The notes under the pieces: model-generated | Databases searched by the model: none | The model's input: only the letters and a program-made list of their open reading frames with translations | What the model was told of the DNA's origin: nothing | Shown here: positions 53,071 through 63,491 of the stretch, in pieces | How the letters are laid out: every line of letters begins with the position of its first letter | Numbering within the stretch: the first letter of the stretch is position 1 | Assembly (NCBI RefSeq): GCF_900155885.1 | Contig: NZ_FTMB01000001.1 | Span: 248,001 to 312,000, forward strand | Length of the DNA: 64,000 nucleotides | Direction: 5' to 3' | Origin: Rhizobium sp. RU20A | Lineage (GTDB): Bacteria; Pseudomonadota; Alphaproteobacteria; Rhizobiales; Rhizobiaceae | Translations under genes and position numbers: made by a program

Positions 53071-53841
53071 TCAATTGGAAAACTGCTCCGAGAGGATGCG
53101 GTCCGACCAGGAGTGGTCGGGATCGGACAGGATTGTCGCCGTGGTGTTTTCCGATTGGGCAATGCGCACATGCACGACCGACTTGACCTCCTGATGATCC
53201 GCCACGGCATTGACCGGCCGTTTTTCTGCCTCGAGGATCGATAGATCGACCGTCACGCGGTTGGGCAAGAGCGCGCCGCGCCAGCGCCGGGGCCGGAAGG
53301 CGCTGACGGGCGTCATGGCCAGCAGCGGCGCTTCGAGAGGCAGGATCGGCCCGTGCGCAGAGAGATTGTAAGCCGTCGACCCCGCCGGCGTCGCGACCAG
53401 GAGGCCGTCGCAGATCAGTTCGTCCAGCCGGATGCGCCCGTCCACCACCACCTGCAATTTCGCAGCCTGATAGGACTGGCGGAACAGATAGACTTCGTTG
53501 ATGGCAAGGGCCCGGAACCGGTTGCCGTCCGCGTCGATGGTCTGCATTTCCAGGGGATGCAGCACATTGGCGACAGCCTCGCTGATCCGCTCCTCCAGAT
53601 CCTCGACGCTGTAGCGGTTCATCAGGAAGCCGACGGAGCCGCGGTTCATGCCGTAGACGAGCTTGCCGGAATTCATCGTCTGGTGAAGCGTCTGCAGCAT
53701 GAAGCCGTCGCCGCCGAGCGCCACGATGACGTCCGCGGTTTCCGGCTCCGTTGTCCCATAGCGGGCCCTCAGATCCATCAGCGCATTTTGCGCATCCTCG
53801 GACGGCGAGGCGACGAAGGCGAGGGACTTGAAACTGCGCAC
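53071..53841 (-). CDS. nadK: NAD kinase
   Basis: Makes NADP from NAD. From the GTG at 53841 (AGGGG six bases upstream) it has 256 residues, the rhizobial NadK length, beginning VRSFKSLAFVAS. Motifs: VIVALGGDGFMLQTLH (GGDG), GMNRGSVGFLMN, INEVYLFRQSYQAA and DGLLVATPAGSTAYNLSAHGPI. The longer frame to 54273 has no family match and would run through the upstream gap, so it was cut. Confidence 0.95.
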   Translation of the reverse strand: MRSFKSLAFVASPSEDAQNALMDLRARYGTTEPETADVIVALGGDGFMLQTLHQTMNSGKLVYGMNRGSVGFLMNRYSVEDLEERISEAVANVLHPLEMQTIDADGNRFRALAINEVYLFRQSYQAAKLQVVVDGRIRLDELICDGLLVATPAGSTAYNLSAHGPILPLEAPLLAMTPVSAFRPRRWRGALLPNRVTVDLSILEAEKRPVNAVADHQEVKSVVHVRIAQSENTTATILSDPDHSWSDRILSEQFSN

Positions 53842-54061
53842 GCGGAACCCCTGTTTCGGCCCGGCTCCGCGCCGCTGGCAAAAGCGCCGCCCACGGAAAG
53901 ACTTACCGGCCGCCGCCATCATGCACAAAGCGCGCGCCGACGATAGGGTGCAATGTGCGGCAGCGTGCAACGAAAACAAGGACCGACGATGAGACGGCCA
54001 GAAGCCGACCTGCGTGTCTCGCCCCGTACATTCGCTCGGCTCCCGCCAACGCGTGCCGGAA

Positions 54062-54235
54062 TTACTGCAGGTTGAGCGGAAGCTGGATGCCCTTCGGAAT
54101 GTGGGTGATCTTGATCGTTGCCGCTTCGATCCGGCTGAAAACGGCCTTGCGCCGCGCCTGCTGCCTTTCCCGCAGGGCGCGCGACTGCGCGACGGCGGCG
54201 AGAGCCCGTTCAACGACCTTCTGCGTATCCTGCAT
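54062..54235 (-). CDS. 57-residue basic coiled protein of unknown function
   Basis: Starts at the ATG at 54235, six bases after GGAGG, a strong ribosome-binding site. The sequence is a long charged helix (MQDTQKVVERALAAVAQSR... then ERQQARRKAVFSRIE) ending ITHIPKGIQLPLNLQ. No family is recognised. The upstream in-frame ATG at 54253 is less likely. It lies alone between nadK and the TadG-like gene and could be a small nucleic-acid-associated protein, but this is only a guess from its charge. Confidence 0.65.
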   Translation of the reverse strand: MQDTQKVVERALAAVAQSRALRERQQARRKAVFSRIEAATIKITHIPKGIQLPLNLQ

Positions 54236-54388
54236 GGCTGCCTCCAGGTGCAATGTTCATGATTTGTTCTCATATTTGCCCCAGCGCGTCAAGCGCACTG
54301 ATTCGAGTCAGTCGTTTGGAAAAACGATAAATGGAAGAAACGACGGCGATCGGGATGGTCGCCGTGCGCCGGAGACCACGGGCAGCGG

Positions 54389-55723
54389 CTATCGCGAGAC
54401 GACGGGGCCGGAAATGTCGCGGCCGATGTTGCGGAAGGCCTCTTTCAGGGCTGTCCCGGAGTTCGGGTAATAGACATGCCGCTCGCTGGTTGCGCATTTG
54501 GCGATCAGGTCCCGGGCAGCCTGCGTGTTCACCAGTTCGAGCCCGACCGTGTAGACCGTCACACCTGCCGCCTTCATGGAGGTGCACAATGCCTGCGCCT
54601 GTTCATAAGCACCGCCATTGGGCGCATCGCAATTGATGTGCTGGGAGGAGGCTCCGCTGCCGGTGAGCGAATTGCGGGCAATGACGCCATCGCAGTAAGC
54701 GCTGTTATATTCCCCGTCCGTCATCAGAATGACGATCTTTTTCGTCTTCTCGGTATTGTAGGGACCTGCCTGTCGCGCTGTCGGGAAGAGGTAGCTGAAT
54801 TTCGGCGAGACCATGTACCAGCCCCAGGCGACGCCGATATGGCCACCCGTCGATCCGCCAGCGCTCAGGGCTTCGATGCTCGACTTGATCGCGGCCTTGT
54901 CGTCGCTGAGCGGCTGGATGGTGCTGGCAATGCAGGGATTGGCAGAGCTTGGGTAATTGTAGCCGAGACGTTTCGTGCTGGGCGGCGCATCGGTGTAGCT
55001 TTCCGGTCCCGTCCGTTCCGAAACGCAGGTGCTGCTCCCGAACGTCACCTTGTTGCCGTTCGCATTGGTGAACAGGAACTGGTTGCAGCCCGGTGTATTG
55101 CAGGTGCCGTTGCTGATCGTCCCGCGCACGGCATCGGCATAGGTGCCGACATTGACGGCCATCGAGTACGGGACGAGCGCGACCTTCGAGTAGGTGGGGG
55201 TCTGCCGGTCGGTGACCACGATATCGACGAGGTCCTTTGCCGCCACCTTGAGATCGGCGATGCGCTGGCCGGCCATGGAGGCTGTCGTATCGAGCACGAG
55301 GGCGACCTCGACATTCTTGGCGGAGCGCTTGACGTCGGAACTGACAGTGACGGTCAGACTGTCATTGTGGAAGAAGCCCCGCATCAGGCTGGGCACGGAA
55401 AACGTTGCCAGACCCTTGACGGTCAGTCCGTCCTCGGAATTGCTAAAGCTGCTCGAGACCAGCGTTCCGCCGATATTCATCTGGTTGCCCAGCATCGTGC
55501 GCGCGCCAAGCTCTTCCAGACCTTGTGTGTCACTCGTTGTGGTAATGGCCAGTTGCAGCATGGTGGAGTCCAGCGCACCCTGGGCCTCTGCTTTCACGCT
55601 GGTCGCCCGCGAAAAATCGATGACGGCAAGCGAACCGGCCATCACCATTGGTACAATGGCAGCGTAGAGAATGGCGAAGTTACCGGATTTGCAGGTGAAA
55701 AAGCTGGAGAAAACGTTCATCAT
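54389..55723 (-). CDS. TadG-like protein with von Willebrand factor A domain
   Basis: A 444-residue protein. The N-terminus is a TadE/TadG-like pilus-assembly helix (GNFAILYAAIVPMVMAGSLAVIDFSRA). A vWA domain follows (about 135-440) with the metal site VALVLDTTASM (DxTxS) and later KKIVILMTDGEYN. Several Cys (CNTPGCN, STCVSE, NPCI, YCDG, HINCDAP, LCTS, KCATS) suggest disulfides outside the cell. Orphan TadG-like genes far from the tad/cpa pilus locus are common in rhizobia; role unknown. Two ATG codons lie at the start, without a clear ribosome-binding site. Confidence 0.85.
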   Translation of the reverse strand: MMNVFSSFFTCKSGNFAILYAAIVPMVMAGSLAVIDFSRATSVKAEAQGALDSTMLQLAITTTSDTQGLEELGARTMLGNQMNIGGTLVSSSFSNSEDGLTVKGLATFSVPSLMRGFFHNDSLTVTVSSDVKRSAKNVEVALVLDTTASMAGQRIADLKVAAKDLVDIVVTDRQTPTYSKVALVPYSMAVNVGTYADAVRGTISNGTCNTPGCNQFLFTNANGNKVTFGSSTCVSERTGPESYTDAPPSTKRLGYNYPSSANPCIASTIQPLSDDKAAIKSSIEALSAGGSTGGHIGVAWGWYMVSPKFSYLFPTARQAGPYNTEKTKKIVILMTDGEYNSAYCDGVIARNSLTGSGASSQHINCDAPNGGAYEQAQALCTSMKAAGVTVYTVGLELVNTQAARDLIAKCATSERHVYYPNSGTALKEAFRNIGRDISGPVVSR

Positions 55724-55938
55724 CGCGACAGACTTGTGTTTGTTACTCGTCGCTATCCTAAGTCATGGCTTACTTATGGTGATCTAATCGGACCCGTAAG
55801 ATTTTATGGAATACACGAATTCGGCACATCCTTCGCGCCGCCGCTCTGCCCGGACATGCCAATGTGGAAACCAACGCGCCCAGCCGTTCCCAATCGAACG
55901 CCGACCACGCCTGCCAGCAAACCGACGAATGGAAATGG

Positions 55939-56011
<73 letters not shown>

Positions 56012-56136
56012 GCCCGCGCGCCGCTGCGGATGAACCGAAGGCGGCGGGTGATGGGAGCGGAGTTAGCACATCCTTGCCGACTGTAAAGGGGCAAAAGCGA
56101 AAACATCCGCTTCACTGCGCCTCCGCCCTCGGCGTG

Positions 56137-57015
56137 TCAGGCCTTCGTCAGGTGATGGCGGGCGGCATACATGGCAATGGCGGCGGCATTCGAGACGTTG
56201 AGCGACTTGATCGCGCCGGGCATGTCGAGGCGGGCGAGCGCCTTGCAGGTGCTGCGCGTCTTTTGCCGGAGGCCCTTGCCCTCCGAACCAAGCACCAGGG
56301 CGATTCGCTGCCCTTCGAGGGTCGCCTCAAGCGGTGCCGGCCCTTCCGAATCAAGGCCGATCGTCTGGAAGCCGAGCGCGTGAAGCTCTTCGAGCGCATC
56401 GGACAGATTGGTGATCTGGATATAGGGAATGAGTTCCAGCGCGCCGGAGGCCGATTTGGCAAGCACGCCCGATTCGGTCGGCGAATGCCGCATCGTGGTG
56501 ATGACGGCGCCGGCGTCGAAGGCGACGGCCGACCGCATCAGCGCCCCGACATTGTGGGGATCGGTGACCTGATCGAGCACGAGCAGCAGGCGGCTGTCCT
56601 TCAGCGCATCGAGGCGGCGCACCGGCAGTGGTCGTGTCTCCAGCATCGCGCCCTGGTGGATGGCGTCGGGGCCAAGATGCTTGTCGAGCTGGCTCGGCTG
56701 CACCGTCTCCACGGGGAAGGGCAGGGCCGCGAGATCGTCGAGGCCGAGGCGTGCGGCGGCATTGGCCGTCACGCTGAGCCGGATGATCGTGCGAGCGGGA
56801 TTGTCGAGCGCGGCGCGCACCGTATGGATGCCGTAAAGAAAGACCTGGTCGGGTGCGATCTGCGGCGCGGTCCAGCTTTCGGCCTGGCGCCGGCGGCGGT
56901 CATCGCGCGGCGTCGGGATCTCGCCGCGCTCGCGCTTCTGGTCGCGGTGCTGGCGTCTGAGCTTGGCAAAATGCGTGTCCTTGGCGGAGCGGCCGCCATT
57001 GTCATCCTGGGTCAT
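56137..57015 (-). CDS. rlmB: TrmH/RlmB-family 23S rRNA 2'-O-methyltransferase
   Basis: A 292-residue SPOUT methyltransferase. The N-terminal basic tail (RRQHRDQKRERGEIPTPRDDRRRRQ) is followed by the substrate-binding domain (YGIHTVRAALDNPARTI) and the SPOUT fold with DQVTDPHNVGALMRSAVAF, LGSEGKGLRQ and SLNVSNAAAIAMYA. RlmB in E. coli methylates G2251 of 23S rRNA. It diverges from tRNA-Tyr and precedes tRNA-Thr on the minus strand. Confidence 0.93.
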   Translation of the reverse strand: MTQDDNGGRSAKDTHFAKLRRQHRDQKRERGEIPTPRDDRRRRQAESWTAPQIAPDQVFLYGIHTVRAALDNPARTIIRLSVTANAAARLGLDDLAALPFPVETVQPSQLDKHLGPDAIHQGAMLETRPLPVRRLDALKDSRLLLVLDQVTDPHNVGALMRSAVAFDAGAVITTMRHSPTESGVLAKSASGALELIPYIQITNLSDALEELHALGFQTIGLDSEGPAPLEATLEGQRIALVLGSEGKGLRQKTRSTCKALARLDMPGAIKSLNVSNAAAIAMYAARHHLTKA

Positions 57016-57130
57016 CGGTCATCCCTGCTTTTGCCGCCTTATAGACCCTGCGGCGCGCAGGGCAAATGCCGCATTGAAGCCGATCTCCACAACCGGCTTC
57101 AAAAACATCGATTTTTTGTGACGGTTCGTG

Positions 57131-57159
57131 TTGACAGCATCGAGCTTGGCGGTCATATA
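57131..57159 (+). promoter_or_regulatory. tRNA-Tyr/tRNA-Gly promoter candidate
   Basis: Consensus TTGACA at 57131-57136 and CATATA at 57154-57159, spacer 17. It lies about 80 bases before tRNA-Tyr. Confidence 0.55.
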
Positions 57160-57241
57160 CCCGGCGCGGATCGGGGGGGCCAGACGGCCTTGACCCACGA
57201 TACACGCGAACATGCTTGGACGACAGTCCCGCCGGAATAAT

Positions 57242-57323
57242 GGAGGGATGCCCGAGTGGTTAAAGGGGACGGACTGTAAATCCGTTGGCTCAGCCTACGT
57301 TGGTTCAAATCCAACTCCCTCCA
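57242..57323 (+). tRNA. tRNA-Tyr(GTA)
   Basis: Class II tRNA with a long variable arm: acceptor GGAGGGA/TCCCTCC, anticodon loop CTGTAAA giving GTA, GGTTCAA T-loop, and encoded CCA at 57324-57326. Confidence 0.96.
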
Positions 57324-57351
57324 CCATTCTGACGAGGACTGTCCGACGACC

Positions 57352-57422
57352 GCGGGTATAGCTCAATGGTAGAGCAGCAGCCTTCCAAGCTGAATACGCG
57401 GGTTCGATTCCCGCTACCCGCT
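57352..57422 (+). tRNA. tRNA-Gly(TCC)
   Basis: Acceptor GCGGGTA/TACCCGC, anticodon loop CTTCCAA giving TCC, GGTTCGA T-loop, encoded CCA at 57423-57425. It lies 25 bases after tRNA-Tyr and is probably cut from the same precursor. Confidence 0.96.
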
Positions 57423-57574
57423 CCAAATTCAAGACAGCGATAACCAGTTGACGCCGAAAGCGCTTTGCGCAAACCCGCCTTTTTGTGCGCTGGGTCGACA
57501 CGCGTTTTGATCGGTGTTGCGGCACCTCGGCGGCCAGGCTGTCGCCCGCCTTGGATGTCCGACGCATTTAACCC

Positions 57575-57603
57575 TTGCGCAATCGTGGCGAAACCCTTAA
57601 ACG
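57575..57603 (+). promoter_or_regulatory. tuf promoter candidate
   Basis: TTGCGC at 57575-57580 and TAAACG at 57598-57603 with a 17-base spacer, 59 bases before tuf. It lies in a gap of 236 bases after tRNA-Gly with no other gene. tuf may also be read from the tRNA promoter. Confidence 0.4.
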
Positions 57604-57661
57604 CCTCCGCAAACCGGCCCGGGCCGGCTGACGCATTTGATGGATCATAGGATAACAGCCC

Positions 57662-58837
<1,176 letters not shown>

Positions 58838-58932
58838 TCGATGATCAGGGGCGGCGGGCCGAAAGCCTGCCGACGGCACTCAAAGTGTTCAGATGGCGCA
58901 GGCCCCAGGTAAAGGGTGGCGCGATCTGACCG

Positions 58933-58971
58933 CGGCGCCGGCATCGTCGCCTCGATCATCGCGTAATTGAT
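58933..58971 (+). pseudogene. Duplicated fragment of the tuf 3' end
   Basis: Positions 58933-58971 repeat tuf positions 58804-58842 with two differences in 39 bases and a single-base deletion just before. The copy includes the stop codon. It is too short to code and is best seen as a scar of recombination or gene conversion between tuf genes. The 92 bases between the two copies match nothing I recognise. Confidence 0.8.
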
Positions 58972-58990
58972 TGCACCCGTTAGGGTTTGA

Positions 58991-59019
58991 AGGCCCCGCC
59001 GGAGACGGCGGGGCTTTTG
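58991..59019 (+). terminator. Intrinsic terminator of tuf
   Basis: GCCCCGCC and GGCGGGGC pair around a six-base loop, followed by TTTTGT. Located after the duplicated tuf fragment. Confidence 0.85.
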
Positions 59020-59077
59020 TCGTTTCTGGCTTTCCAAAGCATGAGCGATAGAATGCATCGGGCGGGGAGGGCGCTTG

Positions 59078-59398
59078 ATGTGGGATGGTGGAGCGATGGG
59101 GAGGGGGATCGCACGTGTCGGTGCTCATCTCCTTATAATTTGTATCGGCAGCCTCTATCTGCTCGACGCGGGAAGCCTGGCCTTTGCCGCCTGCCCGGAG
59201 CGCCCTGCCTGTCGCGGCTGCGGCTGCAAGGGTGGGCCGGGCTATCGTGGCCCGGGCGGACGCTGCGTCGGCTTCAAGGCGCTCGACAAAGTCTGCGGCA
59301 TTCCACCGGAAACGCGCTGCACCTTCGAGAACGCGCGAGGCACAGGCGAGAACAAAGCGTGCGCTCTCGGCGGTGATGACACGAACAAAGCGTCCTAA
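59078..59398 (+). CDS. Secreted Cys-rich protein of unknown function
   Basis: A 106-residue protein. The ATG at 59078 follows a GGGGAGGG ribosome-binding site; a TTG just before it is an alternative. A signal peptide (VGAHLLIICIGSLYLLDAGSLAFAA) precedes a short mature part with eight Cys (ACPERPACRGCGCKGG, GRCVGF, KVCGI, TRCTF, KACALG) and Gly-rich turns. The compact Cys pattern suggests a disulfide-bonded extracellular or periplasmic peptide. I do not recognise a family. It sits between tuf and tRNA-Trp, where other rhizobia usually have little or nothing (recollection). Confidence 0.7.
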   Translation: MWDGGAMGRGIARVGAHLLIICIGSLYLLDAGSLAFAACPERPACRGCGCKGGPGYRGPGGRCVGFKALDKVCGIPPETRCTFENARGTGENKACALGGDDTNKAS

Positions 59399-59515
59399 CG
59401 TCTTCCACCCGTTCAGGGAAATTCGTGGTCATCCATGGAAATTCGCTTGCCAAGGGCGCAATCGCATCTTAAAGGGAGCGCCATGCTCGCAGCGCGTAAG
59501 GCGCAGCCGGCTTCA

Positions 59516-59588
<73 letters not shown>

Positions 59589-59591
59589 CCA

Positions 59592-59962
59592 TGTCTTCAA
59601 TTAAATGACCGTGAGACAGGCGCCGCACTGGCGATCACGCGCTCGTGGTTGCAGTGCCGGCTATGCCGCTTGTGGTGCGCGCCGGCTTTGCCTATATCGG
59701 GAGTGGCCCGAGAAGGTCGGGCAGGACAGATGGCCTTTAGGGGCGAATCGCGTGCAACGCGACGGGGATTTCGAAACTCTTAAAAGTCTTTCCGTGGCCC
59801 TTGCGAAAAACGGAATCGGGCGTTATACGAGCCGCAACAGACACGCGGCGCGTGGGGCTGAGAGTTCAGCCTTACGCGTCGATATCGTATGGGGTGATGG
59901 TGATTCGCTCCGCACGATGGCGGTGATCAGGCTGCCCAGGCAGCGAAAGGCGTGAATAGTCA
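59592..59962 (+). other. Non-coding region before secE
   Basis: A 371-base gap. The open frame at 59605-59955 has no ribosome-binding site or family features and is rejected. The region carries the secE promoter candidate at 59801-59829. Otherwise I see only short GC-rich inverted repeats. Confidence 0.55.
59801..59829 (+). promoter_or_regulatory. secE-nusG promoter candidate
   Basis: TTGCGA at 59801-59806 and TATACG at 59824-59829, spacer 17. The start site would be near 59836, giving a leader of about 127 bases to secE. Confidence 0.6.
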
Positions 59963-60163
59963 ATGGCATCCAAGACCAACCCGATGACGTTCCTGCGGCA
60001 GGTCCGCACCGAAACGTCGAAAGTGACGTGGCCGAGCCGGCGCGAGACGATGATCTCGACCCTGATGGTTTTCATCATGGCGATCGTCGCTGCTGCATTT
60101 TTCTTTGCGGCCGATCAGCTGATGGGCTGGGTGGTCAATTTCGCGCTGCATCTCGGCGCGTGA
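59963..60163 (+). CDS. secE: Preprotein translocase subunit SecE
   Basis: A 66-residue single-helix SecE, the short form of alphaproteobacteria. The N-terminal amphipathic part (FLRQVRTETSKVTWPSRRET) holds the conserved VTWPSR and is followed by one membrane helix (MVFIMAIVAAAFFFAADQLM). It clamps SecY in the translocon. It precedes nusG by 17 bases. Confidence 0.97.
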   Translation: MASKTNPMTFLRQVRTETSKVTWPSRRETMISTLMVFIMAIVAAAFFFAADQLMGWVVNFALHLGA

Positions 60164-60180
60164 TTGGACGGGAGACGGTA

Positions 60181-60711
60181 ATGGCTGCTCGCTGGTATAT
60201 TGTTCACGCTTATTCGAACTTCGAGAAGAAGGTCGCCGAATCGATCGAGGAGAAGGCTCGCCAGAAGGGGCTTGAGCATCTCTTCGAGAAGATCCTCGTT
60301 CCGACTGAGAAGGTCGTCGAGGTCCGTCGCGGTCGCAAGGTCGATGCGGAGCGCAAATTCTTCCCGGGTTACGTGATGGTTCGCGCCAACCTGACGGATG
60401 AGGCCTACCACCTCATCAAGAATACGCCGAAGGTGACGGGCTTCCTCGGTTCCGACAACAAGCCGGTTCCGATTCCCGATCAGGAGGCCGAGCGCATCCT
60501 GGGTCAGGTTCAGGATGGCGTCGAGCGTCCGAAGCCCTCTGTCTCCTTCGAGATCGGCGAGCAGGTCCGCGTTTCCGACGGTCCCTTTGCCTCGTTCAAC
60601 GGCATCGTTCAGGATGTCGATGAAGAGCGCTCGCGCCTCAAGGTCGAAGTCTCGATCTTCGGCCGCGCCACGCCGGTCGAGCTCGAATACGGGCAGGTCG
60701 AAAAGGTCTGA
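60181..60711 (+). CDS. nusG: Transcription termination/antitermination factor NusG
   Basis: A 176-residue factor that binds RNA polymerase and links it to Rho or ribosomes. The NGN domain (RWYIVHAYSNFEKKVAESIEEKA, FPGYVMVRANLTDEAYHLIKNTPKVTGFLG) and the KOW domain (GEQVRVSDGPFASFNGIVQDVDEERSRLKVEVSIFGR) are complete. The ATG at 60181 is the family start; the longer frame to 60028 is discarded. It is followed by a 232-base gap before rplK with several inverted repeats, possibly the L1-responsive leader. Confidence 0.97.
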   Translation: MAARWYIVHAYSNFEKKVAESIEEKARQKGLEHLFEKILVPTEKVVEVRRGRKVDAERKFFPGYVMVRANLTDEAYHLIKNTPKVTGFLGSDNKPVPIPDQEAERILGQVQDGVERPKPSVSFEIGEQVRVSDGPFASFNGIVQDVDEERSRLKVEVSIFGRATPVELEYGQVEKV

Positions 60712-60943
60712 CAGATTTCCGGAGGGCTTCGGTTCTCCGGTCTTTGCCATCCGCGAAGGCGGGTGGCGCGCGGCGTTTGCCGCACCCCGCGTGGGAGGGG
60801 CCTGGCCTTGGCCGGGCAGGTGACCCGAACCACGCAACCGCAGCCGCCATCCGCAGCGTCGGATGGCAAGAGGGAGCCGCCGAATGGCGCTCCGCAACGG
60901 TCCGGAGACCTCTGGTGTCTGGATGTAACGAAGGCAGAGAGAA

Positions 60944-61375
60944 ATGGCTAAGAAAGTTGCAGGCCACCTCAAGCTTCAGGTCAAGGCCGGCTCGGCAAAT
61001 CCGTCGCCGCCGATCGGTCCTGCGCTTGGTCAGCGTGGTATTAACATCATGGAATTCTGCAAGGCGTTCAATGCCGCCACGCAGGAAATGGAAAAGGGTA
61101 TGCCGATCCCGGTCGTCATCACCTATTACCAGGACAAGTCCTTCACCTTCGCGATGAAGCAGCCTCCGGTCAGCTACTGGCTGAAGAAGGAAGCCAAGAT
61201 CACGTCCGGTTCCAAGACGCCCGGCAAGGGCGCTTCGGTCGGCAAGCTCACCAAGGCCCAGATCCAGACGATCGCCCAGGCCAAGATGAAGGATCTCAAC
61301 GCTGCCGATATCGAAGGCGCAATGGCCATGATCGAGGGCTCCGCCCGCGCCATGGGCCTGGAAGTGGTAGGCTAA
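60944..61375 (+). CDS. rplK: 50S ribosomal protein L11
   Basis: A 143-residue protein of the GTPase-associated centre. Complete: [37 protein letters not shown] at the front and the rRNA-binding C-terminal domain with [25 protein letters not shown]. It is followed by rplA after four bases. In E. coli the rplK-rplA leader is the target of L1 repression; the 60712-60943 leader may do the same here. Confidence 0.98.
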   Translation: MAKKVAGHLKLQVKAGSANPSPPIGPALGQRGINIMEFCKAFNAATQEMEKGMPIPVVITYYQDKSFTFAMKQPPVSYWLKKEAKITSGSKTPGKGASVGKLTKAQIQTIAQAKMKDLNAADIEGAMAMIEGSARAMGLEVVG

Positions 61376-61379
61376 GACC

Positions 61380-62075
61380 ATGGCAAAGCTCGCAAAGCGC
61401 GTACAGAAGTCCCGTGAGGGCATCGATCCGACCAAGCTCGTCGCCCTGACCGACGCCATCGCTCTCGTCAAGGAGCGTGCGACGGCCAAGTTCGACGAAA
61501 CCGTCGAAGTCGCCATGAACCTCGGCGTTGACCCGCGTCATGCCGACCAGATGGTCCGCGGCGTTGTCAACCTGCCGAACGGCACGGGCCGCGACGTTCG
61601 CGTCGCCGTCTTCGCTCGCGGCGCCAAGGCCGATGAAGCAAAGGCTGCCGGTGCTGATGTCGTCGGCGCGGAAGACCTCGTGGAAATCGTTCAGGGCGGC
61701 AAGATCGATTTCGATCGCTGCATCGCAACCCCGGACATGATGCCGCTCGTCGGCCGCCTCGGTAAGGTTCTTGGCCCCCGCGGCATGATGCCGAACCCGA
61801 AGGTTGGTACGGTCACCATGGACGTTGCCGGTGCTGTCAAGGCATCCAAGGGCGGCGCCGTCGAGTTCCGCGTCGAGAAGGCTGGCATCATCCATGCCGG
61901 TATCGGCAAGGCTTCCTTCGACGCCAAGGCGCTCGAGGAAAACATCAAGGCCTTCGCCGACGCCGTCATCAAGGCGAAGCCGGCTGGCGCCAAGGGCAAC
62001 TACGTCAAGCGCGTTGCCATTTCCTCGACGATGGGCCCGGGCGTCAAGATCGACCCCGCCACCGTTACGGCATGA
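61380..62075 (+). CDS. rplA: 50S ribosomal protein L1
   Basis: A 231-residue protein that forms the L1 stalk near the E site. Motifs: [39 protein letters not shown] and the C-terminal [38 protein letters not shown] hairpin follows at once at 62082-62103. Confidence 0.98.
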   Translation: MAKLAKRVQKSREGIDPTKLVALTDAIALVKERATAKFDETVEVAMNLGVDPRHADQMVRGVVNLPNGTGRDVRVAVFARGAKADEAKAAGADVVGAEDLVEIVQGGKIDFDRCIATPDMMPLVGRLGKVLGPRGMMPNPKVGTVTMDVAGAVKASKGGAVEFRVEKAGIIHAGIGKASFDAKALEENIKAFADAVIKAKPAGAKGNYVKRVAISSTMGPGVKIDPATVTA

Positions 62076-62430
62076 TTTTCGCCGGACCCCGTCAAGGGTC
62101 CGGTCACTCCGTTTCCCGGTCCTTCGGGGCCGGGAAATTCCGGAGAAATCCGGAGTTCCTGTCCGAGATTGCAGGTGGCCTTTGCCTTCGGGTGCTGGCC
62201 TTAATCGTCAGACCTGCATGAGACGGGTAAGAGCCGAATTCACTGAAGCGTCGGAGACGCGAATTTTGGTTCGAACCTCGCTTGCCTTGTGTCCGAGCCG
62301 GCCTGAGCCGGCAACGCCAAGGGACAGGATCCTCAAGCGTTGCTTGGGATCGAGTTAGAAGATCCCAGGTGACAAAGGCAACCCGGCGGGAGAAGCCCTC
62401 AAAGGCCATCCCGTCAACTGGAGACAGACA
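62076..62430 (+). ncRNA. Structured leader of rplJ (L10-type leader)
   Basis: A 355-base gap with no gene. It opens with two consecutive hairpins, CCGGACCC/GGGTCCGG (62082-62103) and CCCGGTCC-TTCG-GGGCCGGG (62115-62134, a very stable UUCG loop). It continues through many short inverted repeats to the rplJ GTG start. Position and size fit the L10(L12)4-binding leader by which many bacteria regulate rplJL. I could not confirm the kink-turn by eye. The first hairpin may also be a partial terminator after rplKA. Confidence 0.65.
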
Positions 62431-62949
62431 GTGGAAAGAGCGGAAAAACGCGAATTCGTCACGGAGCTGAACGAAGTCTTCAAGGCTTCCGGTTCGGTTG
62501 TCGTGGCCCACTATGCTGGTGTCACCGTCGCGCAGATGAACGACTTCCGTTCCAAGATGCGCGCTGCTGGCGGCACCGTCAAAGTCGCGAAGAACCGCCT
62601 GGCCAAGATCGCTCTTCAGGGTACGGAATCCGAGGGAATGTCGGACCTCTTCAAGGGTCAGACGCTCATTGCTTATGCCAATGATCCCATCACGGCTCCG
62701 AAGGTCGTCATGGATTTCGCCAAGACCAACGACAAGCTCGTTGTCCTCGGCGGCGCCATGGGTACGACCACGCTCAACGCGGAAGGCGTCAAGTCGCTTG
62801 CGACCCTGCCTTCGCTGGATGAACTGCGCGCCAAGCTTCTGGGCATGATCCAGACGCCGGCAACGCGCATCGCAGGTGTCGTCCAGGCACCGGCCGCCCA
62901 GCTCGCCCGCGTTTTTGCGGCCTATGCGAAGAAGGATGAAGCCGCATAA
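62431..62949 (+). CDS. rplJ: 50S ribosomal protein L10
   Basis: A 172-residue protein that carries the L7/L12 dimers. It starts with GTG preceded by GGAGA. The rRNA-binding part contains [39 protein letters not shown], and the C-terminal helix that binds L12 is [14 protein letters not shown]. It follows the structured leader and precedes rplL by 58 bases. Confidence 0.97.
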   Translation: MERAEKREFVTELNEVFKASGSVVVAHYAGVTVAQMNDFRSKMRAAGGTVKVAKNRLAKIALQGTESEGMSDLFKGQTLIAYANDPITAPKVVMDFAKTNDKLVVLGGAMGTTTLNAEGVKSLATLPSLDELRAKLLGMIQTPATRIAGVVQAPAAQLARVFAAYAKKDEAA

Positions 62950-63007
62950 GGCGGTTTTTCACTGAACAGAAACCAAACCGGTTCGAACTGAACAAAGGAC
63001 TAGTAAA

Positions 63008-63385
<378 letters not shown>

Positions 63386-63405
63386 TTCTTCGGAATTTGC
63401 GAAGG

Positions 63406-63491
63406 GAGGTAGCCCGTTAAGGGCTGCCTCTCTTTGGTCTTTTTCGGAAACTATTACCCAAGAGCCCCTTCGTTTCAGGCTTTTGGGTAAT
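63406..63491 (+). promoter_or_regulatory. Two tandem hairpins between rplL and rpoB
   Basis: The first hairpin pairs GAGGTAGCCC (63406-63415) with GGGCTGCCTC (63421-63430) around GTTAA, and is followed by a T-rich stretch containing TCTTT and TTTTT, a partial terminator. The second pairs ATTACCCAAGAGCC (63453-63466) with GGCTTTTGGGTAAT (63478-63491), 14 bases with one G-U. In E. coli the same gap holds an attenuator and an RNase III site; here this role is inferred from position and fold. Confidence 0.75.

Noticed and set aside
53071-54273. NAD kinase extended to 400 codons
   Set aside because: Upstream part has no NadK homology; a GTG with AGGGG at 53841 gives the family length.
59605-59955. 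116-codon frame between tRNA-Trp and secE
   Set aside because: No ribosome-binding site; it overlaps the secE promoter candidate and has no recognisable motif.
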